From Thermococcus sp. (GTDB taxonomy: Archaea > Methanobacteriota_B > Thermococci > Thermococcales > Thermococcaceae): a stretch of DNA of 17,801 bases. The stretch spans positions 1 through 17,801 of the forward strand of contig JALVUT010000058.1 of NCBI GenBank assembly GCA_027035445.1, in the 5' to 3' direction. Each line of letters opens with the position of its first letter. Positions within the stretch are counted from its first letter, which is position 1. A model generated the notes under the pieces. It did not search any database. It was not told the origin of the DNA and saw only the letters and a list, made by a program, of their open reading frames with translations. Of this stretch, positions 1-7,179 are shown piece by piece. The position numbers and the translations under genes are program-made.

Positions 1-116
1 GGTCATGGCGGCGGGGTTACACCCGGTCTCGTTTCGATCCCGGAAGTTAAGTCCGCCCGCGTTCTCGGGTGTACTGCCCTCCGAGAGGGGGCGGGAAACC
101 GGGAACGCCGCCGGCC
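1..116 (+). rRNA. rrf: 5S ribosomal RNA, 5' end cut by window edge
   Basis: The first bases read as archaeal 5S rRNA. The conserved loop segment GATCCCGGAAGTTAAGTC lies near 37-54, and the closing GC-rich helix strand GAACGCCGCC lies near 103-112. About ten 5' nucleotides that would pair with this 3' strand are missing, so the gene starts left of the window. The 3' end is placed by helix pairing and may be off by a few bases. tRNA-Asp begins only about 10 nt downstream, and a 5S-tRNA-Asp pair is the usual arrangement in Thermococcales, so the two are probably co-transcribed. Confidence 0.93.
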
Positions 117-126
117 TCTATCAAGC

Positions 127-204
127 GCCCGGGTGGTGTAGCCCGGCCTATCATACGGGACTGTCACTCCCGTGACCCGGGTTCAAATCCCGGCCCGGGC
201 GCCA
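127..204 (+). tRNA. tRNA-Asp (anticodon GTC)
   Basis: Cloverleaf visible by eye. The acceptor arms are GCCCGGG (127-133) and CCCGGGC (194-200). The anticodon stem is CGGGA/TCCCG around a 7-nt loop with anticodon GTC at 163-165. The T-arm contains GGGTTCAAATCC. The discriminator base is G201 and the 3' CCA is encoded at 202-204. There is no intron. It follows the 5S gene closely and has no evident promoter of its own. An oligo-T stretch at 266-270 is a possible archaeal terminator. Confidence 0.97.
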
Positions 205-426
205 TACTCACAGCCCTTGCCTGTGCAAGCGCTGGCGGAAGAGGTATGTGCTGTGAAAATTCTGATTTTTAGAGGCGGTTTACTCGTTAATCGTTATTCC
301 TCGAGTGTTTGCCCTCCTCAAGGTGTCCTTCGGACGCCAGAATATAGTGCAAACCGGTGAAACTTTGCTCTGCAAAGTTTCGGGGCAAAACTTAAAAACC
401 CCCTCAACTGTTATCCAATCGAACAT
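205..426. other. Spacer between tRNA-Asp and tRNA-Lys with two hairpins
   Basis: No convincing gene is present; the short open frames here lack a start signal and look like chance. A T5 run at 266-270 may end the 5S-tRNA-Asp transcript. Two hairpins are evident. At 322-338, GGTGTCC and GGACGCC pair (one G-U) around loop TTC. At 359-381, GAAACTTTGC and GCAAAGTTTC pair perfectly (10 bp) around loop TCT. Neither is followed directly by a T run, so they are not typical terminators. The second ends just upstream of the tRNA-Lys TATA box. Confidence 0.7.
391..398 (+). promoter_or_regulatory. TATA box for tRNA-Lys
   Basis: The AT-only block CTTAAAAA lies about 32 nt before the mature tRNA 5' end. 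With the usual archaeal spacing of about 26 nt this predicts initiation near 420 and a leader of a few nucleotides. It is the only TATA-like element in an otherwise GC-rich stretch. The transcription start was not determined. Confidence 0.7.
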
Positions 427-504
427 GGGCCGGTAGCTCAGCATGGTTAGAGCGCGGGGCTTTTAACCCCGTGGCCGCGGGTTCGAATCCCGTCCGGCCC
501 GCCA
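427..504 (+). tRNA. tRNA-Lys (anticodon TTT)
   Basis: The acceptor stem GGGCCGG (427-433) pairs with CCGGCCC (494-500). The anticodon stem CGGGG/CCCCG (455-459, 467-471) surrounds loop CTTTTAA with anticodon TTT at 462-464. The T-loop sequence GGTTCGAATCC is present. The discriminator base is G501 and CCA (502-504) is encoded. There is no intron. The gene has its own TATA box upstream, and a short T4 run at 513-516 lies just downstream. No copy of its 3' end was seen elsewhere in the window, so there is no sign that it is an integration site. Confidence 0.97.
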
Positions 505-730
505 TAGAAATTTTGCCTTCGCAACGTTGAAGGAAAGCTTCAGCCACCCCGCTGGTGTTCCCATTGGGTTTCATTGAGATCTATTTTTCTTGCTGGCGGG
601 TGTATCTACACTATGCCGGTTTAACTGGAATGGAGACCTCGAAACAGTTTGCACTCCATTCCGGCGTTTGTAGAGTGTTGGGATGGAGTCCCAACACGTG
701 GGGGCACTTGGCCTCTGATGTGCGAAAACT
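505..730. other. Gene-free, highly structured spacer after tRNA-Lys
   Basis: I see no credible protein-coding gene. Two strong inverted repeats are visible. GGAATGGAG (627-635) pairs with CTCCATTCC (654-662). GTGTTGGGA (675-683) pairs with TCCCAACAC (689-697) around a 5-nt loop. Outside the first hairpin, TCTACA (605-610) can pair with TGTAGA (669-674) and GCCGG (615-619) with CCGGC (661-665). That gives alternative or extended folds over about 600-700. No C/D boxes or clear H/ACA architecture could be recognised, so this may be an unclassified small RNA, a long 5' regulatory element or a degraded element. Confidence 0.55.
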
Positions 731-757
731 ACTTAAACATTTTTGGGTAACCTAACC
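731..757 (+). promoter_or_regulatory. Promoter and DtxR-type operator of the metal repressor gene
   Basis: A TATA box ACTTAAAC (731-738) is followed directly by TTTTGGGTAACCTAAC (742-757), which contains the interrupted inverted repeat TTxGG-N3-CCTAA. The expected start of transcription is near 761, so a protein bound here would sit between TATA and start and block polymerase. The core GGGTAACCTAA (745-755) recurs exactly in the promoter at 8047-8057. TTAGG/CCTAA half-sites are the hallmark of DtxR/IdeR operators. Autoregulation is therefore the natural reading, but it is inferred. Confidence 0.65.
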
Positions 758-769
758 AAGGTGAGGTCT

Positions 770-1204
770 ATGACCGTAAGCAAAAGAGAGGAGGAGTACC
801 TTGAGACGATGTATATCCTCCATAAAAACAAGGGTGTCATACGGATTAAGGACATCGCTAGGACGATGCGTGTTAAACCACCAAGCGTTGTGGATGCCCT
901 GAGGAGGCTTGCCGGGAAAGGTTTCGTGGAATACGAAAAGTACGACAGGATTCTGCTGACTGAGGAGGGAAAGGGGCTTGCTGAGAGGATCTACTCAAAG
1001 CACCTCTTACTAACACAGTTCTTCATCGACATCCTTGGTATCCCCCCTGAGGTGGCGGAGCAGGATGCGTGTCAGTTTGAGCACTACGTCCATGGGATAA
1101 CTGTCAGGAGGATGAGGGAGTTTGCCAGCTTCATCCAGGAACAGTGCCCCTACGTCCTCAAGCAGTTTTTAAAGGAAAGATACGGTGATGAAGGGTCTGA
1201 TTGA
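770..1204 (+). CDS. DtxR/MntR-family metal-dependent transcriptional repressor
   Basis: A 144-residue protein with the DtxR plan: an N-terminal winged helix (about 5-65, with recognition region RVKPPSVVDALRRL and wing DRILLTEEG) and a dimerisation/metal domain (about 66-135). Candidate metal ligands by position are E9, H78, C101, E104 and H105. The ACQFEH motif has the cysteine typical of iron-sensing DtxR/IdeR, where manganese-sensing MntR has glutamate. The E83 and H98 ligands of DtxR correspond to T82 and E97, so the ancillary site is probably not conserved. There is no SH3 domain, as in short archaeal forms. ATG 770 is chosen over upstream alternatives because GGTGAGG (760-766) precedes it and an upstream start would lie in the TATA/operator. 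Family members repress metal-uptake genes when metal-loaded. Iron is the better guess from C101, but manganese or zinc cannot be excluded. Confidence 0.9.
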   Translation: MTVSKREEEYLETMYILHKNKGVIRIKDIARTMRVKPPSVVDALRRLAGKGFVEYEKYDRILLTEEGKGLAERIYSKHLLLTQFFIDILGIPPEVAEQDACQFEHYVHGITVRRMREFASFIQEQCPYVLKQFLKERYGDEGSD

Positions 1205-1265
1205 GACGTTTTAGGGGTTCTTACTCTAAATGCCTGTTTATATCCCCGACAAAGAAAAATGCCGG

Positions 1266-2600
1266 TTAAATGGATCCGGCCAGATAAGCAAAGTAAGCAG
1301 TGAACACAACCGCCAGGGCGTACATTATTGGGTGTACCTCCCTCCAGCGACCACTGAAGACCTTGAACACCGTGTAGCTTATGAATCCCAGTCCGATGCC
1401 TATGGATATAGAATATGTGAAAGGTATGGCCATCAGCACGAGGAACGCGGGGAGTGCTTCTGTGTGGTCGCTAAAGTCAACCCTCTTGAGTGCGCTGAGC
1501 ATGTAGTAACCGACTAGCACTAGGGCAGGTGCCGTTGCGAAGGCTGGAATCGCCCCTGCGAGGGGGGTTATGAAGAGGCCTATGGCGAGGAATAGGGAAC
1601 CCGTAATCAGGGCGGTCATTCCGCTTCTTCCCCCCTCCTCGATTCCAGCCGCGCTCTCGATGTAGGTTGTCACTGTTGACGTGCCCAGAACCGCACCCAG
1701 TGTGGTACCTATAGCATCGGTTAAAAGGATCTTCTGTGCATCTGGGATTTTTCCCTCCCTTGTGAGGTATCCGGCCTTGGCGCTCAGCCCTGTTACCGTT
1801 CCGATTGTATCAAAGAAATCAACCATGAAGAAAGCGAAGATCACCCCAAGGGCCCCGACGTTGATGAGGCCATGGAGGTTCATCTTCATGAAGGTATAAC
1901 TGAGGGTCGGCGCTGAGAACAGGCTGTGGGGCCAGGGAGCCGCTTTTGTGATCCAGCCGAGGATGCTTGTCGTCAGTATTGAGATCAGGAGTGCCCCTTT
2001 GATGCGCATGGCTATAAGTATCCCGGTCAAGAACAGCCCGAAGAAGAAGAGGAGTCCCGGTTTGGTGGACATGACTTGGGCGTGCAGCCCGGTGAACTGG
2101 AGGACTCCGCCCGAAGCCGTGGCGCTTATGAGCCCAACATCATTGAGACCTATAAACGTCAGGAAGAGACCGATTCCGGCGCCAACTGCATACTTCTGGC
2201 TTAGGGGAATCGCGTGGATTATCGCGCTCCTGACCCTCGTCACACTCAGGATGATGAATATTATACCTTCAACGAAGACCGCTGCGAGTGCAACCTGCCA
2301 GCTGTAACCCATTCCCTTAACGACGCTGTACGCAAAGTAGCCGTTTAACCCCATCCCGGGGGCAAGGGCAAAAGGTTTCTTGGCATACAATGCCATTATT
2401 ATGGTGGTTATCCCTGCCGAGAGTGCTGTCACCGTGACTAGGCTGTTAAATGCCGCTTTCCCCATCGCAACGCTCAATATCTGGGGGTTAACAAAGAGGA
2501 TATACGCCATTGTCATGAACGTCGTTATGCCCGCCAGAACCTCGGTTCTCATGGTCGTACCGTACCGTTCAAATTCGAAGTAGCTCTCGAACCAGCCCAT
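1266..2600 (-). CDS. AzgA-type NCS2 purine (xanthine/hypoxanthine/guanine/adenine) permease
   Basis: A 444-residue polytopic membrane protein, close to the usual AzgA/PbuG length, with roughly 12-14 hydrophobic segments. The N-terminus (ERYGTTMRTEVLAGITTFMT followed by AYILFVNPQIL) is diagnostic of the AzgA branch of NCS2 transporters. Further family signatures are APGMGLNGYFAY and the FFDTIGTVTGLSAKAG and TSTVTTYIESAAGIEEGGR blocks. It would import purine bases by cation symport across the cytoplasmic membrane; the exact base cannot be read from sequence. ATG 2600 is preceded by GGAGGG, and its own TATA region lies further upstream. It is therefore probably transcribed separately from the ABC genes that precede it on the same strand. 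It converges with the metal repressor gene across a 61-nt gap. Confidence 0.93.
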   Translation of the reverse strand: MGWFESYFEFERYGTTMRTEVLAGITTFMTMAYILFVNPQILSVAMGKAAFNSLVTVTALSAGITTIIMALYAKKPFALAPGMGLNGYFAYSVVKGMGYSWQVALAAVFVEGIIFIILSVTRVRSAIIHAIPLSQKYAVGAGIGLFLTFIGLNDVGLISATASGGVLQFTGLHAQVMSTKPGLLFFFGLFLTGILIAMRIKGALLISILTTSILGWITKAAPWPHSLFSAPTLSYTFMKMNLHGLINVGALGVIFAFFMVDFFDTIGTVTGLSAKAGYLTREGKIPDAQKILLTDAIGTTLGAVLGTSTVTTYIESAAGIEEGGRSGMTALITGSLFLAIGLFITPLAGAIPAFATAPALVLVGYYMLSALKRVDFSDHTEALPAFLVLMAIPFTYSISIGIGLGFISYTVFKVFSGRWREVHPIMYALAVVFTAYFAYLAGSI

Positions 2601-2645
2601 CTTTTTCCCTCCAGGTTATTGACGGATAGCTGCTAATAAGTGTGC

Positions 2646-2667
2646 TTTTTAAAGCTTTTTTATACAT
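2646..2667 (-). promoter_or_regulatory. Probable promoter of the purine permease gene
   Basis: On the minus strand two overlapping TATA candidates are seen: ATGTATAAAAAA (2656-2667) and CTTTAAAAAG (2646-2655). A start about 26 nt from the nearer one would lie near 2624, giving a short leader that carries the GGAGGG before ATG 2600. This sits in the 87-nt gap after the ABC ATPase stop codon, so the permease can be expressed independently of the ABC operon. Confidence 0.5.
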
Positions 2668-2687
2668 TTTTCTGTAAAACTGGCCGG

Positions 2688-3689
2688 TTAAAGTATGGAG
2701 AAGGAGCGTACCTCCAAGTCAACACCCTCCGGGAGCTCAGTGACCGAAAAGGGAAGCTCATTAAGGAAACGTTCTGCTATGATGGTTTTTCCTTCCACAT
2801 CGATCTTCAGGCGCACTCTACCAGGCAGGAGTTCATAATCGATGACCTTTCCGGTTTTTCCAGGTTTTACGTACACGCTCTCGGGTCTGAAGAAGAGGCG
2901 AAGACGTCCTTCCCCCCTAACTCTGAAGCACAGCCGACCTACACACGCCCTCCCATTCTCGGCTTCAACCTCCACTATGTTGCTGAGACCAAGAAAACGG
3001 GCCACGAACTCTGTCTTCGGGTGGTAGTAGAGGTCAAGTGCGTCCCCGATCTGCTCGACGGTTCCAACGTTCATGACGGCTATCCTGTCGCTTATTGCCA
3101 TCGCCTCCTCCTGGTCGTGGGTGACGTATATAGTGGTTATCCCGAGCTCCCGCTGAACCCTCCTTATCTCGGCCCTCAGTTTCTCGCGGATCTTTGCGTC
3201 TAGGTTGCTGAGAGGCTCGTCGAGGAGGAGGACCTCGGGTTCCACGACGAGAGCTCTTGCGAGGGCCACACGCTGTTGCTGGCCGCCGGAGAGCTGTTCC
3301 GGATATCTGCCCTCCAGTCCGCGCAGGCCAACGAGTTCAAGCGCTCGCTTCACGCGTCTGTTCACTTCCCCCTTGGGGATTCCTTTCATCTCCAGCCCGA
3401 AGGCGACATTTTTGAAAACGGTCATGTGTGGGAAGAGGGCGTAGTCCTGGAACACTATCCCTATCCCACGCTCGTAGGGTGGAATCTCATTCATCCTGGC
3501 CCCGTCAAAGAGTATCTCCCCCCGTTCCGGTCGCTCAAACCCAGCTATCATTCTCAGTGTCGTGGTCTTCCCGCACCCGCTCGGTCCAAGTAGGGTGAGG
3601 AACTCACCATCCCTGGCCTTCAGGTGGTTTATCCCGAGTTTGAAGTCCTTCCACCTCTTTTCAACGTTCCTCAGTTCGACGCTCACCAT
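2688..3689 (-). CDS. ABC importer ATP-binding subunit (Fe3+/thiamine/polyamine class)
   Basis: A 333-residue nucleotide-binding subunit with every core motif: Walker A GPSGCGKT (35-42), Q-loop Q81, signature LSGGQQQR (133-140), Walker B LLLDEP (154-159), D-loop SNLD (161-164) and switch His H191. A C-terminal TOBE-like regulatory region (about 240-333) is typical of the FbpC/PotA/ThiQ/MalK class. ATG 3689 overlaps the end of the permease gene by 7 nt, so the two are translationally coupled and form one complex. The closest architecture is the ferric-iron or thiamine importer with a fused permease; substrate cannot be decided from this subunit. No substrate-binding protein gene lies beside it. 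Confidence 0.93.
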   Translation of the reverse strand: MVSVELRNVEKRWKDFKLGINHLKARDGEFLTLLGPSGCGKTTTLRMIAGFERPERGEILFDGARMNEIPPYERGIGIVFQDYALFPHMTVFKNVAFGLEMKGIPKGEVNRRVKRALELVGLRGLEGRYPEQLSGGQQQRVALARALVVEPEVLLLDEPLSNLDAKIREKLRAEIRRVQRELGITTIYVTHDQEEAMAISDRIAVMNVGTVEQIGDALDLYYHPKTEFVARFLGLSNIVEVEAENGRACVGRLCFRVRGEGRLRLFFRPESVYVKPGKTGKVIDYELLPGRVRLKIDVEGKTIIAERFLNELPFSVTELPEGVDLEVRSFSIL

Positions 3690-5308
3690 ATCTCTTCCCC
3701 CATCCTCTCTATGACCATAAAACTCAAAGTCGAGAGCGCTATCAGCATAACGGATAGTGCGGAGGCACTTCCAAACTGGCGGGAGCCTAGGAACCTGTAG
3801 ACCGCCACCGCCATCGTTGTGTACTCCGGTTTGGCCAGCATGTACGTGGCACCGAGCTCGGCTATGCTCATGGCGAACGCAAATATGGCACCCACTATTA
3901 TTCCTCCCATGGCAATGGGCAGTTCAACCTTCAGGAACGCCTTCCATTCCCGTGCCCCAAGGCTTAAGGCCGCCTCGAATAGGTTGGGCTTTATCTTCCC
4001 CAGTGCAGTGGAGACGGAGCGTAGCACAAAGGGATACGCGATCACCGTGTGGGCTATGGCCACGATAGCCGCGGTGTAATAGAGGGGCGTGGAATGGAAT
4101 ACCTTGATGTACCCAAGACCTAGTGTCACCGGTGAGCTCGCAAGGGGCAGCATTACCAGGACGTCAAAGGCCCTTTTTCCACGGAAGTTCCAGCGGTGGA
4201 GGGCGTAGGCCACCGGAAGGGCCACGAGCGTTGAGAGCACGACCGTGGAGACGCCGAAGGCTAGGGAGTTTCTTATCGTTATCAGTGTGCTGGCCTCGAA
4301 CATCGGGTTATACCTCGGTGAGAAGACCCTCCTGTACCACTCCAGGGACCAGCTTCCTTGGAATCTGAGTGAGTCGTAGAGAACTGCGAGGAGCGGTGCA
4401 ACTATAAAAAGAAACACGATGAGGGCATAACCGACCATCAACAGCCCTTTAACGCTAAAAAGATTCCGCCATTCGAATCGGGCCGGTCTCTGAAGTACCC
4501 TCTGCTCCTCCCTTTTGCTGTACGCCTCAAGGCTCTTTAGATAGATGTACATGAAGATCGCACTCAGGGCTATCTGGATGAGTGCCAGTGCCGCCCCCGT
4601 CTTAAAATCGAGGAGGGTCATCACCTGTGTGAATATGTCCACCTCTATCGTGGCGTACTGGTAGCCCCCGAGGATGAGGGGGATTGAAAAGCTTAGGAAG
4701 CAGAAGACAAAGGTCAGCATGGCCGATGCAAAGATCGCGGGCGAGATCATCGGTAAGGTTACCCGCCAGAACAGCCTCCATCCCCTGGCCCCGAGGGCCA
4801 TGGCCGCCTCCTCGTAGTGGGGGTTGATGCGCTGCCAGAGGGCGGAAACCATCCTGATAACTATTGGAAAGTTGTAGAACGCGTGGGCGAGGAGTATGGC
4901 CTTCCATGAGTAGAGGATGTCCAGGTTGTGACCCACCAGCTCTGTTATGAACCCGTATCTCCCGAATAGGAGTATGTAACCCAGGGCCACCATCACGCTG
5001 GGCATCACGAATGGGACGGTGAGGAAGGCCTTTATGATGCGTTTCCCCGGAAAATCGTACTTCGCGAATATATACGCCCCAGGGAGGCCAAGGGCGATTG
5101 TCAGAAGGGTGGAGGCGATCGCCTGCTCAACGGTGAACGCTATGACATGTCTGTGGTACCCGTTGGAAAGAACCTCACCGAGGTATCGCAGGGTGAACCC
5201 CCCGTTCCACAGGCCGGTTTTTATTATGCTGGCTAGGGGGATGTAGAAGAAAACCAGCAGGAACGCCAGGGGTATGAGGAGGATGAGCTTGGAGGGCCTG
5301 AGCCTCAT
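3683..5308 (-). CDS. ABC importer permease, fused tandem membrane domains (FbpB/ThiP-like)
   Basis: A 541-residue permease made of two binding-protein-dependent transport domains fused end to end, about 12 membrane segments in all. Each half has the cytoplasmic EAA loop that docks on the ATPase: EEAAMALGARGW at about 166-177 and EAALSLGAREW at about 445-455, each closing with a Leu-Pro pair. Fusion of both permease copies is characteristic of FbpB (ferric iron) and ThiP (thiamine) systems. The N-terminus is a membrane segment after a short basic stretch, with no cleavable signal. ATG 5308 has no Shine-Dalgarno-like sequence and lies about 2 nt after the start predicted from the TATA box, so the message is probably leaderless. 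It is the first gene of the operon with the ATPase. Confidence 0.92.
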   Translation of the reverse strand: MRLRPSKLILLIPLAFLLVFFYIPLASIIKTGLWNGGFTLRYLGEVLSNGYHRHVIAFTVEQAIASTLLTIALGLPGAYIFAKYDFPGKRIIKAFLTVPFVMPSVMVALGYILLFGRYGFITELVGHNLDILYSWKAILLAHAFYNFPIVIRMVSALWQRINPHYEEAAMALGARGWRLFWRVTLPMISPAIFASAMLTFVFCFLSFSIPLILGGYQYATIEVDIFTQVMTLLDFKTGAALALIQIALSAIFMYIYLKSLEAYSKREEQRVLQRPARFEWRNLFSVKGLLMVGYALIVFLFIVAPLLAVLYDSLRFQGSWSLEWYRRVFSPRYNPMFEASTLITIRNSLAFGVSTVVLSTLVALPVAYALHRWNFRGKRAFDVLVMLPLASSPVTLGLGYIKVFHSTPLYYTAAIVAIAHTVIAYPFVLRSVSTALGKIKPNLFEAALSLGAREWKAFLKVELPIAMGGIIVGAIFAFAMSIAELGATYMLAKPEYTTMAVAVYRFLGSRQFGSASALSVMLIALSTLSFMVIERMGEEIW

Positions 5309-5331
5309 GTTTACAACTCGGTTTTTGCCCT

Positions 5332-5340
5332 TTATAAGCG
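5332..5340 (-). promoter_or_regulatory. TATA box of the ABC importer operon, leaderless start predicted
   Basis: CGCTTATAAA is read on the minus strand at 5331-5340. The usual spacing of about 26 nt places initiation near 5310, next to the ATG at 5308. No GGAGG/GGTG motif lies between, in agreement with a leaderless transcript. No TTAGG/CCTAA operator like that at 742 or 8042 is visible here, so direct control by the neighbouring DtxR-type protein is not supported. Confidence 0.6.
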
Positions 5341-5525
5341 TTGATTACATTTTTGAGAGCCATCCTTCGCGGTGGCGGAAAACTGGGGGACAATACAGAA
5401 AGCAGTGGATTGCTAATCTTGTCGGTTAAAGGTTTCATCTCTTTTCTAACCCCTGCGACAATTTTTTATAGTTGCAACTTAAAATCTCATATTTGTAACT
5501 TTCCGAACCCTTGAAAATCGAAACT

Positions 5526-5534
5526 CTTATATAT
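5526..5534 (+). promoter_or_regulatory. TATA box of the radical SAM gene
   Basis: CTTATATAT at 5526-5534 is a near-consensus archaeal TATA element. It predicts initiation near 5556, a leader of about 13 nt carrying GGTGAGGG (5557-5564), and translation from ATG 5569. The in-frame ATG at 5533 would lie inside the TATA box and upstream of this start, which excludes it. Confidence 0.7.
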
Positions 5535-5568
5535 GCAGATTTATCTTCATAGATATGGTGAGGGAAGT

Positions 5569-7176
5569 ATGACTAGGATCGTGCTGACACTGGACGAAAC
5601 CCTGACGAGCACTTACCATGATGTTCCGTTGCTTGATTTCCTTGGTTGTGCGCCATATGATAAGTTACCAAAGTGGATCTACAACATACTGAACACCCAG
5701 CTCCCGGATGAGAATGGAGTTCTCACTCAGGCTCCCTATGGCCTCAGAAAGATCGAAGCGGCGCTGCTTAGGGATGGCTTCAGAAGGGATGAGGTTGTCG
5801 TTGCCCATCCGAGGAGTGTTGAAAAGTTCATAGGGAAAGATACCACTGTGGTGGCTTTTTATGAAATGGATCCTCTCGGTCTCGGGCCGGTCAGCATGAT
5901 GTTTACAAACGGCGGCCAGTGGAGGAACTACACGAGTGTTAAGTTCATGGAGCTCGTAAAGAGAATAAACCGTGTTAGGGAATCGAGGGGCTTGAAGTTC
6001 AGACTCCTTGTGGGAGGCCCTGGGGCCTGGCAGCTGGAGTTCCGGAGGGACGCCCGGGAGAAACTGGGGATAGACCACGTTGCGATAGGTGAAGGGGATC
6101 ACGTTGCCGGAGAAATTTTCAGGGACATCGAGAGCGGAAGTGCCGACGAGACGATCTTCATCAGGGGCTGGCCGAGACCTGACCAGATACCCACAATAGT
6201 GGCCCCCTCCTACAAGGGCCTCGTAGAGGCAATGCGCGGTTGTGGCAGGGGATGCCGCTTCTGTGAGCCGAACCTGAGGGTCGCCCGCCATATACCAATT
6301 GAGAACATTGAGCGGGAGATAGAGCTTAACGTTAACTCGGGCATAGATCATGCGTGGCTTCACAGTGATGACATCTTCCTCTACAAGGTGGAGGATAGGA
6401 AGAACTTCTATCCCAACACAGAGGCCGTCGTCGAGCTGTTTGAAGTGGGGAGGAAATACACTAGAAACGTCAACCCAACCCATGGAACGGTTGCGGCGGC
6501 CCTAGCCGCTCCGGGTATGATAGAGTCCATTTCGGGCATAGTGGATGCTGGTCCCGATCACTGGGTTGGCATACAGGTGGGTTTTGAAACGGCTGCTGCT
6601 GAGCTTATAGGGAAGTACATGAACAACAAGATGAAGCCCTTCTCACCCGAAGAATGGCCGTGGGTTCTGCTGAACGGTACCTACGTCTTCAACAGAAACT
6701 ACTGGTTCCCCGCCTATACCAGCATCCTTGGCCTTCCCGGGGACACCGAGGACTATGAGATAATGACGGCCCAGCTGATACTCACCATGGAGAAAAAACT
6801 TGAGGAAAAGCTCGGCAACAGGGCACATTTCACGGTCACGCCCCTGGCGTTTGTTCCGATGGGCCTCCTCAAGGATCAGGAGTTTTACCGCATCGGGGAC
6901 ATGATAACCTACGGCCAGTTCCTCCATCTCTACTACGCTTGGAAGCACCTCGGCAGGGAGGTCATCAGGGGTCTTCCCAGTCTCCTCAGAGGCAAGATGT
7001 TCCTCATACCCTTCTATCCACTGGCGAGGTTTGGTATAAGGGTTGTGTTAAAGCAGATAGAGAAGTGGGGCAAAAATAAGGGGTACAAGGTAAAGCCCCT
7101 TGAACCACTCGATCTGAACATTGAAGTTGAGGAGCACAAGTGGTACGACCAACCGAGCCTGGCTGAAGCTTACTGA
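5569..7176 (+). CDS. Radical SAM protein with B12-binding-like N-terminal domain
   Basis: A 535-residue protein. The cluster motif C225-x3-C229-x2-C232, in the context RGCGRGCRFCEP, is the radical SAM [4Fe-4S]/S-adenosylmethionine site. Upstream, LLVGGPGAW and VAIGEGD look like the Rossmann-type cobalamin-binding fold that precedes the radical SAM barrel in the COG1032 group. I cannot see a clear DxHxxG cobalamin motif, so cofactor binding is unproven. Later segments (GIQVGFETAA, ILGLPGDT) fit the SAM-barrel strand and glycine-rich positions. The start ATG 5569 follows GGTGAGGG. It is a stand-alone gene converging on the endonuclease IV-like gene with a 3-nt gap, so context does not name a substrate. 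The reaction is unknown; such enzymes usually methylate or rearrange unactivated carbons. Confidence 0.85.
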   Translation: MTRIVLTLDETLTSTYHDVPLLDFLGCAPYDKLPKWIYNILNTQLPDENGVLTQAPYGLRKIEAALLRDGFRRDEVVVAHPRSVEKFIGKDTTVVAFYEMDPLGLGPVSMMFTNGGQWRNYTSVKFMELVKRINRVRESRGLKFRLLVGGPGAWQLEFRRDAREKLGIDHVAIGEGDHVAGEIFRDIESGSADETIFIRGWPRPDQIPTIVAPSYKGLVEAMRGCGRGCRFCEPNLRVARHIPIENIEREIELNVNSGIDHAWLHSDDIFLYKVEDRKNFYPNTEAVVELFEVGRKYTRNVNPTHGTVAAALAAPGMIESISGIVDAGPDHWVGIQVGFETAAAELIGKYMNNKMKPFSPEEWPWVLLNGTYVFNRNYWFPAYTSILGLPGDTEDYEIMTAQLILTMEKKLEEKLGNRAHFTVTPLAFVPMGLLKDQEFYRIGDMITYGQFLHLYYAWKHLGREVIRGLPSLLRGKMFLIPFYPLARFGIRVVLKQIEKWGKNKGYKVKPLEPLDLNIEVEEHKWYDQPSLAEAY

Positions 7177-7179
7177 TGC

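Larger units (their letters stand above)
5309..5568. other. Divergent intergenic region between ABC operon and radical SAM gene
   Basis: There is no gene in these 260 nt. Besides the two TATA boxes, the right part is AT-rich and holds a perfect 10-bp palindrome AGTTGCAACT at 5470-5479, with a related TTTGTAACTT at 5493-5502. These could be operator half-sites for an unknown regulator. A second TATA-like stretch (TTTTTTATA, 5462-5470) lies beside the palindrome. The left part (5340-5440) shows nothing recognisable. Confidence 0.5.

Noticed and set aside
172..360. Open frames overlapping tRNA-Asp and its spacer
   Set aside because: They overlap a structural RNA gene, have no promoter and no protein-like composition.
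427..504. tRNA-Lys as integration site of a mobile element
   Set aside because: No second copy of its 3' end and no integrase gene in the window; the accessory island is more than 10 kb away.
555..755. Plus-strand open frame in the spacer after tRNA-Lys
   Set aside because: It begins at a GTG without ribosome site, crosses two strong hairpins, and ends inside the promoter/operator of the next gene.
1184..1200. C/D box-like pair (GTGATGA ... CTGA) at the end of the repressor gene
   Set aside because: The boxes are only a few nucleotides apart and lack C'/D' boxes, too short for a guide RNA.
2640..3203. Plus-strand open frame over the ABC ATPase gene
   Set aside because: It is antisense to the Walker B and TOBE part of an unmistakable ABC ATPase; no start signal and no recognisable domain.
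5309..5345. DtxR-type operator in the ABC importer promoter
   Set aside because: The promoter region was read on both strands and lacks TTAGG/CCTAA arms, so direct regulation of this importer by the neighbouring repressor is not supported.
5665..6483. Long minus-strand open frame (272 codons) antisense to the radical SAM gene
   Set aside because: It lies wholly over a gene with clear catalytic motifs, has no ribosome site, and its composition is that of an antisense shadow.
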